From Algoriphagus sp. NG3 (GTDB lineage Bacteria; Bacteroidota; Bacteroidia; Cytophagales; Cyclobacteriaceae): 64,000 bases of DNA. The position numbers and the translations under genes were made by a program. Location: contig NZ_CP139421.1 in assembly GCF_034119865.1 (NCBI RefSeq), positions 4,442,501-4,506,500 on the forward strand, read 5' to 3'. This document shows, one piece after another, positions 43,922-52,742 of this stretch; position 1 is the stretch's first letter, and every line of letters begins with the position of its first letter. The notes under the pieces are model-generated. The model saw only the letters and a list, made by a program, of their open reading frames with translations, had not been told where the DNA came from and searched no databases.

Positions 43922-46062
43922 TTCGCTTTAAAGAAATTTGCCTTCGCTCCGTCCAAAAACTCAATGAACGCCTGAATATCGGTGTCATAACCTTTGGGCT
44001 GAGCGAGGAGATTCCCATTATGGTCTAAGATTACATAATAAGGCTGTGCATTGTTCTTAAATCGGGCAATCTGAAAATCAGCATTTTGCTTGCCTAGCGT
44101 CTTTTTCACTTTATTATCATATTCTGAGGTGTACCAGGCGCTTTCAGGTAGTTCCAATCGCTCATCAATATACAGTGCCACCATCACAAAATCCTCCTTT
44201 AGTCGTTTTAGCACCTGAGGATCCACCCATACATTTTCTTCCATCTTACGGCAATTCACACAACCATGCCCCGTAAAGTCAATCAACAAAGGTTTGTTTG
44301 ACTTTTTAGCTGCCCGCATGGCTTGATCATAATCAAAATACCCCTGTATTCCATGGGGAATTTCCAGAGGAATATCAGCGTATTTCACGGGCTCAGCAAG
44401 TATATTTTCACCCACTTCAGCGGTAGTTACCCCACTGCTAATATTGAAATGCTGGGTAGACATAGGAGGTAGAAACCCACTTAGGTATTTCAGCGGAGCT
44501 CCAAAAAGCCCGGGAATCATGTAGAGCACAAACATGAAGGTCACTAATGCCAAAAGCAATCTAGGGACTCCTATTGCATCCATTGGGGAATCATGTGGAA
44601 GGCGGATTTTCCCTAAAAGATAGAGTCCCAATCCGGCAAAAATAACAATCCAGATAATCAGGAAGATATCGCGGTCTAGAATCCCCCAATGATAAACCAG
44701 ATCAGCTATGGAAAGGAATTTGAATGCCAAAGCAAGCTCCAGGAAGCCTAAAACCACTTTCACAGAATTCAGCCAACCCCCGGATTTGGGAAGCCTATTC
44801 ATCCATTCTGGGAAAATGGCGAATAAAGTAAATGGAATAGCGAATGCCAACGAAAAAGCAAACATCCCCAAGATAGGTTTTACTAGCTCACCACCTGCAG
44901 AAGAAATCAAAATAGATCCTACGATAGGCCCCGTGCAGGAAAAAGAAACCAACACCAAGGTAAATGCCATAAAGAAAATACCCATCATTCCACCCTTATC
45001 GGCCTTTTCGTCCACTTTATTGACCAGACCTGAAGGAAGAGTGAGCTCAAACATCCCCAGAAAAGCCAAGGCAAAGAAGATAAAAACACCAAAGAAGAAA
45101 AGATTGGGAACCCAATGTGTCGCCAGCCAATTGGCGAATTCCGGACCTTGGATAGCTGCTACAGCCGTGCCCGCCACGGTATATATGGCGATAATGGAAA
45201 ATCCGTAAATAAAAGCATTTCTAATCCCTGTTGCCCGACTTCCAGCCCTTCCAGTGAAAAAACTCACAGTCATCGGGATCATCGGAAAAACGCAAGGTGT
45301 AAGCAATGCCGCCAATCCTGCTAAAAATGCAAGCACCATAAAACCCCAGAGAGAACCCTCTTCCTGCGAGGGAATAATTTCATTAGAGGAAATTGCAGCG
45401 GACAACTTCTCTTCCTGCGTCGAACCATCGTCATTGCGAGCCGAGGTACGAGGTGTTGCAATCTCATTGTCACTTACAGATTGCGTCGTCGTTCCTCCTT
45501 CTACAGATGACGAGTCGGCTCCTAACTCTGCTTTACTTGATGATTCAAACTCAGTGAAAGGTTCTATTATTTCCTTTTCACTTGCCGTAAAGGCCAACTG
45601 AAATTCCTCATCGTAATTGACACACTGACCGGTTACGTCAGAACACATCTGGTATTCTATAGTGCCTGAGATTTTTCCTGAAGTAGATTTAGGAACAAAG
45701 GATTGCTCAAACCTCCCTTTGCCCACAAAGTATTTCACCTCCCCTTCCCATATCTCCTCATACTTTTTCTTGGAATCAATGGCAGTGAAGCCCCCCTTCT
45801 TCTCATAACCCTCTGGACTATCCAGCTTCAAAGTCGACAATATAGGGCCGAGATCCGGATCAAAATCATTGGCATAGATATACCAGCCAATGGGAATTTG
45901 TGCCTCGAACACCAAAGTAGCCTCTTCACCTTGTATCAAATTAGATGGCTCAACAGATACAGTCCATTTTGGAGGGGAAATAATCTGTGCTTGGACGGAG
46001 AAACTGAAGAAAAGCAATGCCAGTAGCAGTAATTTTCCTGATTTTCCTTGGTCTTTAATCAT
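43918..46062 (-). CDS. DsbD-family protein-disulfide reductase
   Basis: A 714-residue membrane reductase. A signal peptide (FFSFSVQAQ) leads to an N-terminal DsbD-alpha-like domain (about 25-170), a low-complexity acidic linker (about 170-235), eight hydrophobic segments with GLAALLTPCVFPMIPMTVSF and a Cys in FSCTGPIVGS (the membrane redox pair), and a C-terminal thioredoxin domain with GHGCVNCRK. It should carry electrons from cytoplasmic thioredoxin across the membrane to periplasmic thiols. Encoded alone; it converges on the porin gene with overlapping stop codons. Confidence 0.9.
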   Translation of the reverse strand: MIKDQGKSGKLLLLALLFFSFSVQAQIISPPKWTVSVEPSNLIQGEEATLVFEAQIPIGWYIYANDFDPDLGPILSTLKLDSPEGYEKKGGFTAIDSKKKYEEIWEGEVKYFVGKGRFEQSFVPKSTSGKISGTIEYQMCSDVTGQCVNYDEEFQLAFTASEKEIIEPFTEFESSSKAELGADSSSVEGGTTTQSVSDNEIATPRTSARNDDGSTQEEKLSAAISSNEIIPSQEEGSLWGFMVLAFLAGLAALLTPCVFPMIPMTVSFFTGRAGSRATGIRNAFIYGFSIIAIYTVAGTAVAAIQGPEFANWLATHWVPNLFFFGVFIFFALAFLGMFELTLPSGLVNKVDEKADKGGMMGIFFMAFTLVLVSFSCTGPIVGSILISSAGGELVKPILGMFAFSLAFAIPFTLFAIFPEWMNRLPKSGGWLNSVKVVLGFLELALAFKFLSIADLVYHWGILDRDIFLIIWIVIFAGLGLYLLGKIRLPHDSPMDAIGVPRLLLALVTFMFVLYMIPGLFGAPLKYLSGFLPPMSTQHFNISSGVTTAEVGENILAEPVKYADIPLEIPHGIQGYFDYDQAMRAAKKSNKPLLIDFTGHGCVNCRKMEENVWVDPQVLKRLKEDFVMVALYIDERLELPESAWYTSEYDNKVKKTLGKQNADFQIARFKNNAQPYYVILDHNGNLLAQPKGYDTDIQAFIEFLDGAKANFFKAN

Positions 46063-46107
46063 AAAAGTGGAAGCGAAATGAATTGAGAATTAAAGGCTAC
46101 AAGTGGG

Positions 46108-47496
46108 TTATTTTTGGCTGAGCTTCCTAAACTGACGGAAGAACGCAGCAATGGTTTCTATTCCTATAAAGTAATTTTTCACGCCATAGTGCTCATTAGG
46201 AGAATGCAGCGCATCCGTATCCAAACCAAAGCCGAATAGAATCGGGTCAGACCCCAGTTCTTTTTGGAACAAAGCCACGATAGGAATAGACCCACCTTCC
46301 CGTGTAGGAATTGGTCTTTTACCAAATGTCTCCTCCATAGCTGCCTCTGCTGCCTGATACCCAACGGATGAATCCGAAACTACAGCCGGAGCCCCACCAT
46401 GGTGAGCTTTTACCTTCACTCTCACAGATTTTGGTGCGATAGACTTGAAGTGATTTTCGAAAAGCTCAGCAATTTCCCTCCAGTCCTGATCAGGGACCAG
46501 TCGCATGGAGATTTTTGCATTGGCTTTGGAAGGCAAAACTGTTTTTGCCCCTTCCCCTATATAGCCTCCCCAGATACCGTTCACATCCAGCGTAGGGCGA
46601 ATCCCAACACGCTCGATAGTCGTATAGCCTTTCTCCCCATGCACATCATCAATATCCAGCTTGGCCTGATATTCATTCAGATCAAATGGCGCCAGGTTCA
46701 GTCGTTCCCTTTGCGCAGCAGAAAGCTCCTGAACTTTGTCATAAAAACCGGGAATCGTGATATGATCACTCTCATCCTTCATGGAAGCTATCATATCACA
46801 AAGCACATTGATAGGGTTTGCCACAGCGCCGCCATAGGTGCCGGAGTGAAGGTCGCGATTGGAGCCGGTAACTTCCACTTCCATATACGCCATGCCACGA
46901 AGGCCGACAGTGATGGACGGATCCTGCATAGATATCATGTGCGTATCAGAAATCAGAATGACGTCCGCCTTCAGTTTCTCTTTATTAGCCATGACGAATT
47001 TGTCCAGGTTATCAGAACCGACTTCCTCTTCTCCTTCTATCATAAATTTGATATTGCAAGGCAAATCTCCTGTTGCCATCATGGCTTCAAAAGCTTTTAC
47101 ATACATGTAAAACTGCCCTTTGTCATCAGCAGACCCACGTGCGAAAATTGCACCTTCAGGATGAACATCGGTCTTCTTGATGACAGGTTCAAAAGGTGGT
47201 GAATCCCATAACTCATAGGGATCAGCTGGCTGAACATCGTAATGCCCATATATTAGGACAGTTGGCAAATTAGAGTCTATTATCTTCTCCCCATATACGA
47301 TAGGGTAGCCAGCTGTGGGACAGATTTCGGCTACATCTGCTCCTGCTTTCACCAAACTCTCTTTCACAAAATCCGCCGCTGCGAATACATCCTCTTTAAA
47401 CTTTGGATCTGCACTTACAGATGGTATTCTGAGCAAATCGAGTAGTTCATTGAGAAAGCGATCCTGGTGGTCACGGATAAAATCATTAACAGCCAT
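46108..47496 (-). CDS. M20-family dipeptidase
   Basis: A 462-residue zinc dipeptidase of family M20 (CNDP/PepV-like). Metal ligands are visible in YGHYDVQPADP (His, with the following catalytic Asp), FARGSADDKGQFYMYVKAFE (bridging Asp) and the Glu pair in IEGEEEVGS; the late histidine lies in DALHSPNEHYG. The dimerisation domain has HSGTYGGAVANPIN. No signal peptide. Single-gene unit between the dsbD-like gene and ohr. It hydrolyses dipeptides in the cytoplasm, with specificity unknown. Confidence 0.93.
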   Translation of the reverse strand: MAVNDFIRDHQDRFLNELLDLLRIPSVSADPKFKEDVFAAADFVKESLVKAGADVAEICPTAGYPIVYGEKIIDSNLPTVLIYGHYDVQPADPYELWDSPPFEPVIKKTDVHPEGAIFARGSADDKGQFYMYVKAFEAMMATGDLPCNIKFMIEGEEEVGSDNLDKFVMANKEKLKADVILISDTHMISMQDPSITVGLRGMAYMEVEVTGSNRDLHSGTYGGAVANPINVLCDMIASMKDESDHITIPGFYDKVQELSAAQRERLNLAPFDLNEYQAKLDIDDVHGEKGYTTIERVGIRPTLDVNGIWGGYIGEGAKTVLPSKANAKISMRLVPDQDWREIAELFENHFKSIAPKSVRVKVKAHHGGAPAVVSDSSVGYQAAEAAMEETFGKRPIPTREGGSIPIVALFQKELGSDPILFGFGLDTDALHSPNEHYGVKNYFIGIETIAAFFRQFRKLSQK

Positions 47497-47670
47497 ATAT
47501 TTGGGGAGTATTTAGTGAGGCTCCAAAAATATCCAATTCAGCATGAAATGCCTACTTTGAGCCGAGTTATTACCCCTCAAATCCGAAGTAAATGTGTGTA
47601 AAGTTTGAAACCCACCTCCATTTCAAACGCAGTGGAAAATCAAATGCCGACAACTGAAAATTACAGGGTT

Positions 47671-47708
47671 AAATAAAAATCGGCTGTATCCAACCTGTGA
47701 ATACAGCC
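47671..47708 (-). terminator. Terminator after ohr
   Basis: GGCTGTAT and ATACAGCC form a perfect 8 bp stem around 11 bases; on the - strand it is followed by ATTTTTATTT. It begins 17 bases after the ohr stop. Confidence 0.75.
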
Positions 47709-47725
47709 AATAGCTTTTCAGCCCC

Positions 47726-48148
47726 CTATTCTACAGCTTTTGCAGTCACCTCAATATTCCCACGAGTTGCCTTGGAGTAAGGACATCCTGCATGTGCGGC
47801 ATCTACCAATTTTTGGGCTTCTTCCAATGAAGCAGCATGCGGGATTTCCACTAAAATATCCACTGCGAGCCCAAAATCTCCGGGACCATAATTACCCAAA
47901 TGTACTTTGACTTTGATTTCAGAGTCTCGTAGGCTGGTTTTGCCCGCCACCGCGCCTAAAGCTCCTCCAAAACAGGCGGCATAGCCAGCTGCGAACAATT
48001 GCTCAGGATTGGTTTTTCCTCCATCACCTCCGATTTCCTTCGGCATGGCCACATCAAAATCCAACATACCGTCTTCAGTCCTCACATGTCCTTTTCTACC
48101 ACCGGTGTTTACTGCTACAGCAGTGTAATCAATGTTCAGTTTTTTCAT
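47726..48148 (-). CDS. ohr: Organic hydroperoxide resistance protein
   Basis: A 140-residue Ohr/OsmC peroxidase that reduces organic and fatty-acid hydroperoxides. Both redox cysteines are in place: Cys59 in LFAAGYAACFGGAL and Cys122 in AHAGCPYSKATRGN. The N-terminal YTAVAVNTGGRKGHVRTEDG is family-typical. Its ATG overlaps the stop of the MarR-type regulator by four bases, so the two are translated together. A terminator follows. Confidence 0.96.
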   Translation of the reverse strand: MKKLNIDYTAVAVNTGGRKGHVRTEDGMLDFDVAMPKEIGGDGGKTNPEQLFAAGYAACFGGALGAVAGKTSLRDSEIKVKVHLGNYGPGDFGLAVDILVEIPHAASLEEAQKLVDAAHAGCPYSKATRGNIEVTAKAVE

Positions 48149-48579
48149 TTGTCAGTATTCTTTAGTGATTCAATTTCTACTAACAAATGTTGAAGAGTTT
48201 GGTTTAGATTATCTACGTTATCTGCTATCTCCTGAATTTTTTTGTCCAGCGCTTTGACCTGAGCTTCCACCTTGCCTTGAAGAGATTTGCCTGGATAGGT
48301 CAATTCTATTATGACAGTCCTCTCATCTGCTTCATTCCGGCTTCGCTTTACATAGTTCACCCTTTCCAATTTTTTAAGCAAAGGTGTAAGCGTACCAGAA
48401 TCCAAATATAGCCGTGAACCTATCTCATTGACTTTAAGCGAGTCTTTCTCCCAAAGCACCATCATAACCAAGTACTGAGGATAAGTCAATCCCAATTCGT
48501 TCAATTCAGCTTGTATTAATTGAATTAATAATCTAGAACTCGAATAGAGCGAGAGTGAAAGCTGGTGGATCTGGGACAT
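48145..48579 (-). CDS. OhrR-like MarR repressor without any cysteine
   Basis: A 144-residue MarR-family regulator most similar to OhrR: LTYPQYLVMMVLWEKDSLKV, EIGSRLYLDSGTLTPLLKKL and RSRNEADERTVIIELT match closely. In OhrR the peroxide sensor is a reactive Cys near residue 15 in a QLCFxLYxSSR context. Here that stretch reads QLSLSLYSSSR, with Ser at the sensor position, and the whole protein contains no Cys. It overlaps ohr by four bases and must be its regulator, but it cannot use the known cysteine chemistry. It could sense another signal through the same pocket. Confidence 0.88.
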   Translation of the reverse strand: MSQIHQLSLSLYSSSRLLIQLIQAELNELGLTYPQYLVMMVLWEKDSLKVNEIGSRLYLDSGTLTPLLKKLERVNYVKRSRNEADERTVIIELTYPGKSLQGKVEAQVKALDKKIQEIADNVDNLNQTLQHLLVEIESLKNTDK

Positions 48580-48638
48580 ATTGGTAGTATTTTGATTTTA
48601 TACAATTTAACCGTATAATCTTTTGTTCACTACTTTTC

Positions 48639-49856
48639 TTAATAATATCTCCCGATTAATGGATTGTCCACAATTTCTCTTTTCAGCTCATGCGCATCTA
48701 TTGTCCCCGAAACTTTGTATGCAACATTTCCACCCGGCTCTATCAATAAGGTTATGGGTAGGCTTCCATCCCATTCATTTCCCACCACATCGATTACCTC
48801 GTATTTATCTTCAGTATCCATAATGTAATTTGGCAGGGCGGATGACTTTCCTTTGAGGAATTTGAGCGCTTTATCGACTTGTGCAGGACTATCCATGCTC
48901 ACAGAGGCAAACTGAAAATCACGCTGTCCATACATCCGCTGAATGGTCACGAACTCCGGGTACTCTATTATACAGGGTCCACACCAGGTAGCCCAGAAAT
49001 TCACCAACAGCAATTCCTCAGAATCATTCTTCAATAGCTCTGCTAATCCAGAAGGGGATAATTTTTCTATAGTCACCTCTTTTTCATCCCAGGCCTTGTT
49101 GGTTTTGATGGTATAGTCATTTTTCCACGCCCACTTCATAGAGCATCCAAATGCCGGAGTTTGGGCAGTTTCTTCAGGCAGATCTTCCCCGGCCAAAGTC
49201 AGGTCAACAGCTTTCCTAAGATCTTCGGCGTTAGCTGTACCGGGCTTTTCGGAGGAATCTATGCGTCCTGAATAGCTTAGCTTTCTAGCTTTATTGAAAA
49301 CAAATACGTGTGGAGTAGCTGTAGGCCCATATGCCAGAGAGAACTCATGTGTATCCCCATCGTATAGGTATGGAAAATTATACGATTTGTCCTTAGCTCT
49401 GATTTCCATTTCTTCAAAAGTATCGCTCAGGTCGGTATAACCCAGTTCCTCCGGCAGAATAGCGATTGGACTATTAGAAGAAATAGCCACAAAAGCGACG
49501 TTTTCACCCTTATAATCCTCCACCACCTGGATAAATCTATCCTCATAGGCCTGAGCGGTCGGACAGTGATTGCAGGTGAAGTTGATCACTAGGACATCAG
49601 CATCGGCATAGTCTTCCAAGCTATGAAACTTACCATCAATTCCTGGCAACTTGAAAGGTGGTGCCTCGTCTCCAATCGCCAATTTACCCACCGGCTGTTC
49701 TGCTACTAAAGTGGGATTAGCCACAAAAACTGAAGACTGCGATGACTCTGGAGAACTTACCACGGTTTCAGTGGATGTCCCTGTACACTTACTGAGCAAG
49801 AGTGTTGCTCCAAGAAGTGCTTCGAATAAAATGACAAGTTTCAATTTATAGTTCAT
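48639..49856 (-). CDS. Lipoprotein with two thioredoxin-fold domains (TlpA-like)
   Basis: A 405-residue envelope protein. The N-terminus MNYKLKLVILFEALLGATLL continues to LSKC, a plausible lipobox. Domain 1 (about 45-200) is a redoxin fold with VINFTCNHCPTAQAYEDRF, a CxxC near residue 94; domain 2 (about 265-405) is TlpA/ResA-like with VNFWATWCGPCIIEYPEF, the CxxC near 290. Two thiol sites in one chain suggest a periplasmic reductase or a combined peroxidase/reductase. I start at 49856 because the 15 extra codons from 49901 would precede the signal. Divergent from oxyR, which may control it. Confidence 0.85.
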   Translation of the reverse strand: MNYKLKLVILFEALLGATLLLSKCTGTSTETVVSSPESSQSSVFVANPTLVAEQPVGKLAIGDEAPPFKLPGIDGKFHSLEDYADADVLVINFTCNHCPTAQAYEDRFIQVVEDYKGENVAFVAISSNSPIAILPEELGYTDLSDTFEEMEIRAKDKSYNFPYLYDGDTHEFSLAYGPTATPHVFVFNKARKLSYSGRIDSSEKPGTANAEDLRKAVDLTLAGEDLPEETAQTPAFGCSMKWAWKNDYTIKTNKAWDEKEVTIEKLSPSGLAELLKNDSEELLLVNFWATWCGPCIIEYPEFVTIQRMYGQRDFQFASVSMDSPAQVDKALKFLKGKSSALPNYIMDTEDKYEVIDVVGNEWDGSLPITLLIEPGGNVAYKVSGTIDAHELKREIVDNPLIGRYY

Positions 49857-50094
49857 AGGTTGATTGGGTTTGGAGATGGTAGGATTGATAAGCAATTCCA
49901 TAACTCTGAGGAGTTGGTTTAAGCATACTATCGCTTTATTTTCTTGACATTCTGGAAATATAATGACGCAGACTCCACTGACAAACAGAGAATAAACTAC
50001 TCATTTTCTGTACGATAGAAAAATAATCCCAGAAAAATCTGTTTGTACGAAAAGCTCGCTATTAATTTAGAAAGAAACTCTTTGGGGAAATTTT

Positions 50095-50102
50095 TACTTT
50101 TG
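50095..50102 (+). promoter_or_regulatory. Promoter -7 box of oxyR
   Basis: TACTTTTG fits TAnnTTTG and lies 21 bases before the ATG at 50124, inside the upstream extension of the frame. It thus supports the later start. Confidence 0.45.
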
Positions 50103-50123
50103 ACCTCTAGAATACGCTTTACT

Positions 50124-51056
50124 ATGACCATACAACAACTGGAATATCTGATCGCTGTCGACAAATACAGGCATTTTGGGCATGCTGCAGAAAGCTGCTT
50201 TGTGACTCAGCCTACGTTGAGTGCCCAGCTGAGCAAGCTGGAGCGTGATCTTGGGGTTATACTTTTTGACCGCAGCAAAATGCCGGTGATCCCTACCGAA
50301 ATGGGGGTACATATCATCAAGCAAGCAAAAAAAGTGGTGTCCGAGAGTAAGGGAATATTTGAATTGGTCGCGGATATGAAAGGGGACATCTCCGGAGCTA
50401 TTAAACTGGGAATCATTCCCACACTTGCACCTTATCTACTTCATCTGTTTATCCGTAAATTCTTGGAAAAATATCCCAATGTAAAACTGGAAGTCCAGGA
50501 AATGGTAACTGAGGATGTGGTGAAAAAGCTGAAAAATGATGAGCTGGATCTAGGGATTATCGTCACTCCGCTTCAAGAGCCGGGCATAGTGGAAAAACCT
50601 ATGTTTTACGAGAAGTTCTATGCCTATTTATCCAAGGACCATCCGCTATTGGGAGAAAAAGTCTTCCATCCAGAAAAGGTGCTAAAAGAAGATTTCTGGG
50701 TGCTGCAGCAGGGGCATTGTTTCCGCGACCAGGTAATCAATCTCTGTGACCAAAGCCTGAGTGGCCCAAAAAACTTTCACTACGAAAGTGGTTCTTTGGA
50801 AGGCCTGAAAAACATGGTGAACCGCTACAAAGGGGTGACGCTGCTACCAGAGCTCGCAACACTTGAACTTTCGGAGGAAGAAAAAACCAGGCTGAGGCCA
50901 TTCGAAGGCACTTCTCCTACCAGAGAAGTGAGTATTATTCTGAATAGAAGTTTTCTAAAACAAAAACTTGTGGAGTTGCTCTTTAAAGAAATTACCGATT
51001 CTATTCCGGAGGAGATGACTTCAAAAGCCCATGGTAAAATCGTGAGGTTTAAGTAG
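50124..51056 (+). CDS. oxyR: Peroxide-sensing LysR-type regulator OxyR
   Basis: A 310-residue LysR regulator. The N-terminal helix-turn-helix reads MTIQQLEYLIAVDKYRHFGH and CFVTQPTLSAQLSKLERDLG. In the ligand domain QQGHCFRDQVINLCDQ has cysteines at 199 and 208 when counted from the ATG at 50124, the same numbers as the disulfide pair of E. coli OxyR. That match and a -7 box just upstream decide the start; the frame is open from 50043. It should activate peroxide-defence genes on oxidation. The double-thioredoxin lipoprotein gene is divergent. Confidence 0.93.
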   Translation: MTIQQLEYLIAVDKYRHFGHAAESCFVTQPTLSAQLSKLERDLGVILFDRSKMPVIPTEMGVHIIKQAKKVVSESKGIFELVADMKGDISGAIKLGIIPTLAPYLLHLFIRKFLEKYPNVKLEVQEMVTEDVVKKLKNDELDLGIIVTPLQEPGIVEKPMFYEKFYAYLSKDHPLLGEKVFHPEKVLKEDFWVLQQGHCFRDQVINLCDQSLSGPKNFHYESGSLEGLKNMVNRYKGVTLLPELATLELSEEEKTRLRPFEGTSPTREVSIILNRSFLKQKLVELLFKEITDSIPEEMTSKAHGKIVRFK

Positions 51057-51059
51057 GGC

Positions 51060-51518
51060 TTACCTTTTACTTAGGATGTAATGCTCTGCCAGATCGCCGG
51101 TGATCATATTCCCTTCCATATCAAGTTGCCAAATGCGGTTTTCTCCTACCTTATATTGGTTTGGACCCTGGGCTACCTTTTCCAGTGTGATAATAGAACC
51201 TGTTTCGTCCCAAGTGAAAGAACCCGTACTTTCTTGCTCCAGTGCGTCGTTCCTTCCTAAGTAGTTGGTGACAAGCTTATACGTTTTATCTTTATTCAAA
51301 GTAAGGGCAACCTCTATACCTTCGCAGCTTGCACAGGGCACGGTACCTTTGTAAGTCCCATTCCAATCGAGTGAAGTAGCGGAGTTATCCCCGGAGTACA
51401 TCGTTATTTCTTCAACGTTATTTACTGTATCTTCTTCTTTTTTCTCTTCAGATGAAGTACAAGATGTAATGAATAACAGCGCGGAAAAAAGGCAAAGAAG
51501 GCTCAGTGGTTTGATCAT
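51060..51518 (-). CDS. NlpE-type lipoprotein
   Basis: A 152-residue lipoprotein (signal ending LLFITSC, Cys20) with an NlpE N-terminal domain: NGTYKGTVPCASCEGIEVAL (CxxC), LTLNKDKTYKLVTNYLG and GSFTWDETGSIITLE. In enterics NlpE signals surface contact and copper or redox stress through Cpx; Bacteroidota have many stand-alone forms of unclear role. The Ser/Glu/Lys-rich spacer after the lipid Cys fits outer-membrane anchoring. It converges on oxyR, three bases between the stops. Confidence 0.85.
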   Translation of the reverse strand: MIKPLSLLCLFSALLFITSCTSSEEKKEEDTVNNVEEITMYSGDNSATSLDWNGTYKGTVPCASCEGIEVALTLNKDKTYKLVTNYLGRNDALEQESTGSFTWDETGSIITLEKVAQGPNQYKVGENRIWQLDMEGNMITGDLAEHYILSKR

Positions 51519-51612
51519 CGGATATAGATTTTGACTTTCTTCAGATCATCAAGAATTAGACCGATTGAGTCCATTTAGGTTAGCTCTAGAGACTTTGTAG
51601 ATGAAAATTGGC

Positions 51613-51640
51613 AAAAAAAAGAGAAGACCTACGTCCTCTC
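51613..51640 (-). terminator. Terminator after the TonB_C-like gene
   Basis: GAGAAGAC-CTAC-GTCCTCTC (7 of 8 pairs) with eight T following on the - strand; it begins 24 bases after the stop at 51665. Confidence 0.7.
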
Positions 51641-51664
51641 CATGTTAATACTACTATTTGAGTC

Positions 51665-52273
51665 CTAAAGAGCTTTTGGCCCCATCGGCAAATAGCCAAC
51701 AATTACTATTTCAGTCAGCATTTTGTCTTTAAGGAATTTTGCCTGATTCAAGTCCATTTCCGCAAGTAGCTCTTTCCCTTCCATTGTGAGTATCTCAGCT
51801 CTGTTCTCATATAAGCTTGGCATATAAGGGTTTTCTTCCAATGCTTCATTTACTTTGTCGAGAGGGGATTTTTCCTCTGGTTTCTGAGATGTTGAGATAA
51901 AAGGATTTGGTGGAAATCTATTTTCTTTAGACAGCTTGAAGTCAAAGCTCATCATATAATCCGAATCATAACTTTTACCATCCATAAAGGAAGGATCCCA
52001 TTTTTCCCTCAGAATAACTAAAACTCTCTCTATTTCCTCTTCAAAGGCTAAATTGCCAGACAAAAAATCATGCTCTCCAGTCATGTGGCCCGTTTGATCT
52101 ATTTTTAAAGACACCACTACTTGCCCTTCAACCTCACCCTTCCTCAGTTCAGCTGGATATTTTAAATTATCAGATAACAATCTATTCATAGCAGGAGTAG
52201 AACCCGATTTTTGAGCAAAAACTCCACTGATGCAAATAAGGAAAACCAGAAATAACGAAGACCACTTTTTCAT
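51665..52273 (-). CDS. Secreted protein with TonB C-terminal-like domain
   Basis: A 202-residue protein with a signal peptide (FLICISGVFAQ). Residues about 30-110 resemble a TonB C-terminal domain (NLKYPAELRKGEVEGQVVVS, LKIDQTGHMTGEHDFLSGN), as seen in many Bacteroidota periplasmic proteins without a membrane anchor. The remaining helical part (ALEENPYMPSLYENRAEILT) looks like a short TPR-like pair. Unlike TonB itself it has no N-terminal transmembrane anchor or Pro-rich span. Function unknown. Single-gene unit with its own terminator. Confidence 0.7.
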   Translation of the reverse strand: MKKWSSLFLVFLICISGVFAQKSGSTPAMNRLLSDNLKYPAELRKGEVEGQVVVSLKIDQTGHMTGEHDFLSGNLAFEEEIERVLVILREKWDPSFMDGKSYDSDYMMSFDFKLSKENRFPPNPFISTSQKPEEKSPLDKVNEALEENPYMPSLYENRAEILTMEGKELLAEMDLNQAKFLKDKMLTEIVIVGYLPMGPKAL

Positions 52274-52373
52274 AGGTAACTTGGGTTAAAGGGTTAAAAA
52301 CATAATCTATTAACTACCAACGAAGTAAGCAAGATTAATGTTCGGGACAATTAGTCTAAGCTTAGCTACCAGA

Positions 52374-52742
52374 TCAAATAAAAACCCCAAAGTGCCAAAG
52401 ATTTCCAGCTGGGTCATGAAGAAAAAACTCACTACCCCAGTCATTGTATTGGATGGAGCTCAGCTTTGTACCCGGGAATTTATCAGGTAAGCCCAAAACT
52501 TTAATTGCTTCCCAATAGGATTCCAGATCATCCTCAATCTCCAAAAAAATCATTGAATTTTCGCACCAAGGCTTTAGGTAATAATCCTGAAGATAGAAGG
52601 AAACGTTTTCTTTGATATGCACCACAGACATATTTTCTGATACAGGCTGAACTTGGAATCCCAGCACTTCATAAAAGCGCCTGCTTTCAGCATAATCTTT
52701 CGCCCCGATAAATGTCCTTATGGATTTTGCTGGATGAATCAT
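52374..52742 (-). CDS. VOC-family (glyoxalase-like) protein
   Basis: A 122-residue protein of the vicinal-oxygen-chelate fold. SIRTFIGAKDYAESRRFYEV and LGFQVQPVSENMSVVH open the fold, and SEFFLHDPAGNLWHFGVF closes it. Candidate metal ligands are few, so it may be a binding or antibiotic-resistance-like member rather than an enzyme. Its start overlaps the stop of the DUF1569 gene by four bases, so they form a pair. Confidence 0.82.
   Translation of the reverse strand: MIHPAKSIRTFIGAKDYAESRRFYEVLGFQVQPVSENMSVVHIKENVSFYLQDYYLKPWCENSMIFLEIEDDLESYWEAIKVLGLPDKFPGTKLSSIQYNDWGSEFFLHDPAGNLWHFGVFI

Noticed and set aside
44708..45208. A 166-codon frame on the + strand
   Set aside because: It is the complement of the membrane part of the DsbD-like gene; its Lys/Pro-rich product is what antisense of hydrophobic codons gives.
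46399..47202. A 267-codon open frame on the + strand
   Set aside because: It lies wholly opposite the M20 dipeptidase gene, whose motifs are unmistakable, and its product is rich in His, Cys and Phe without any domain pattern.
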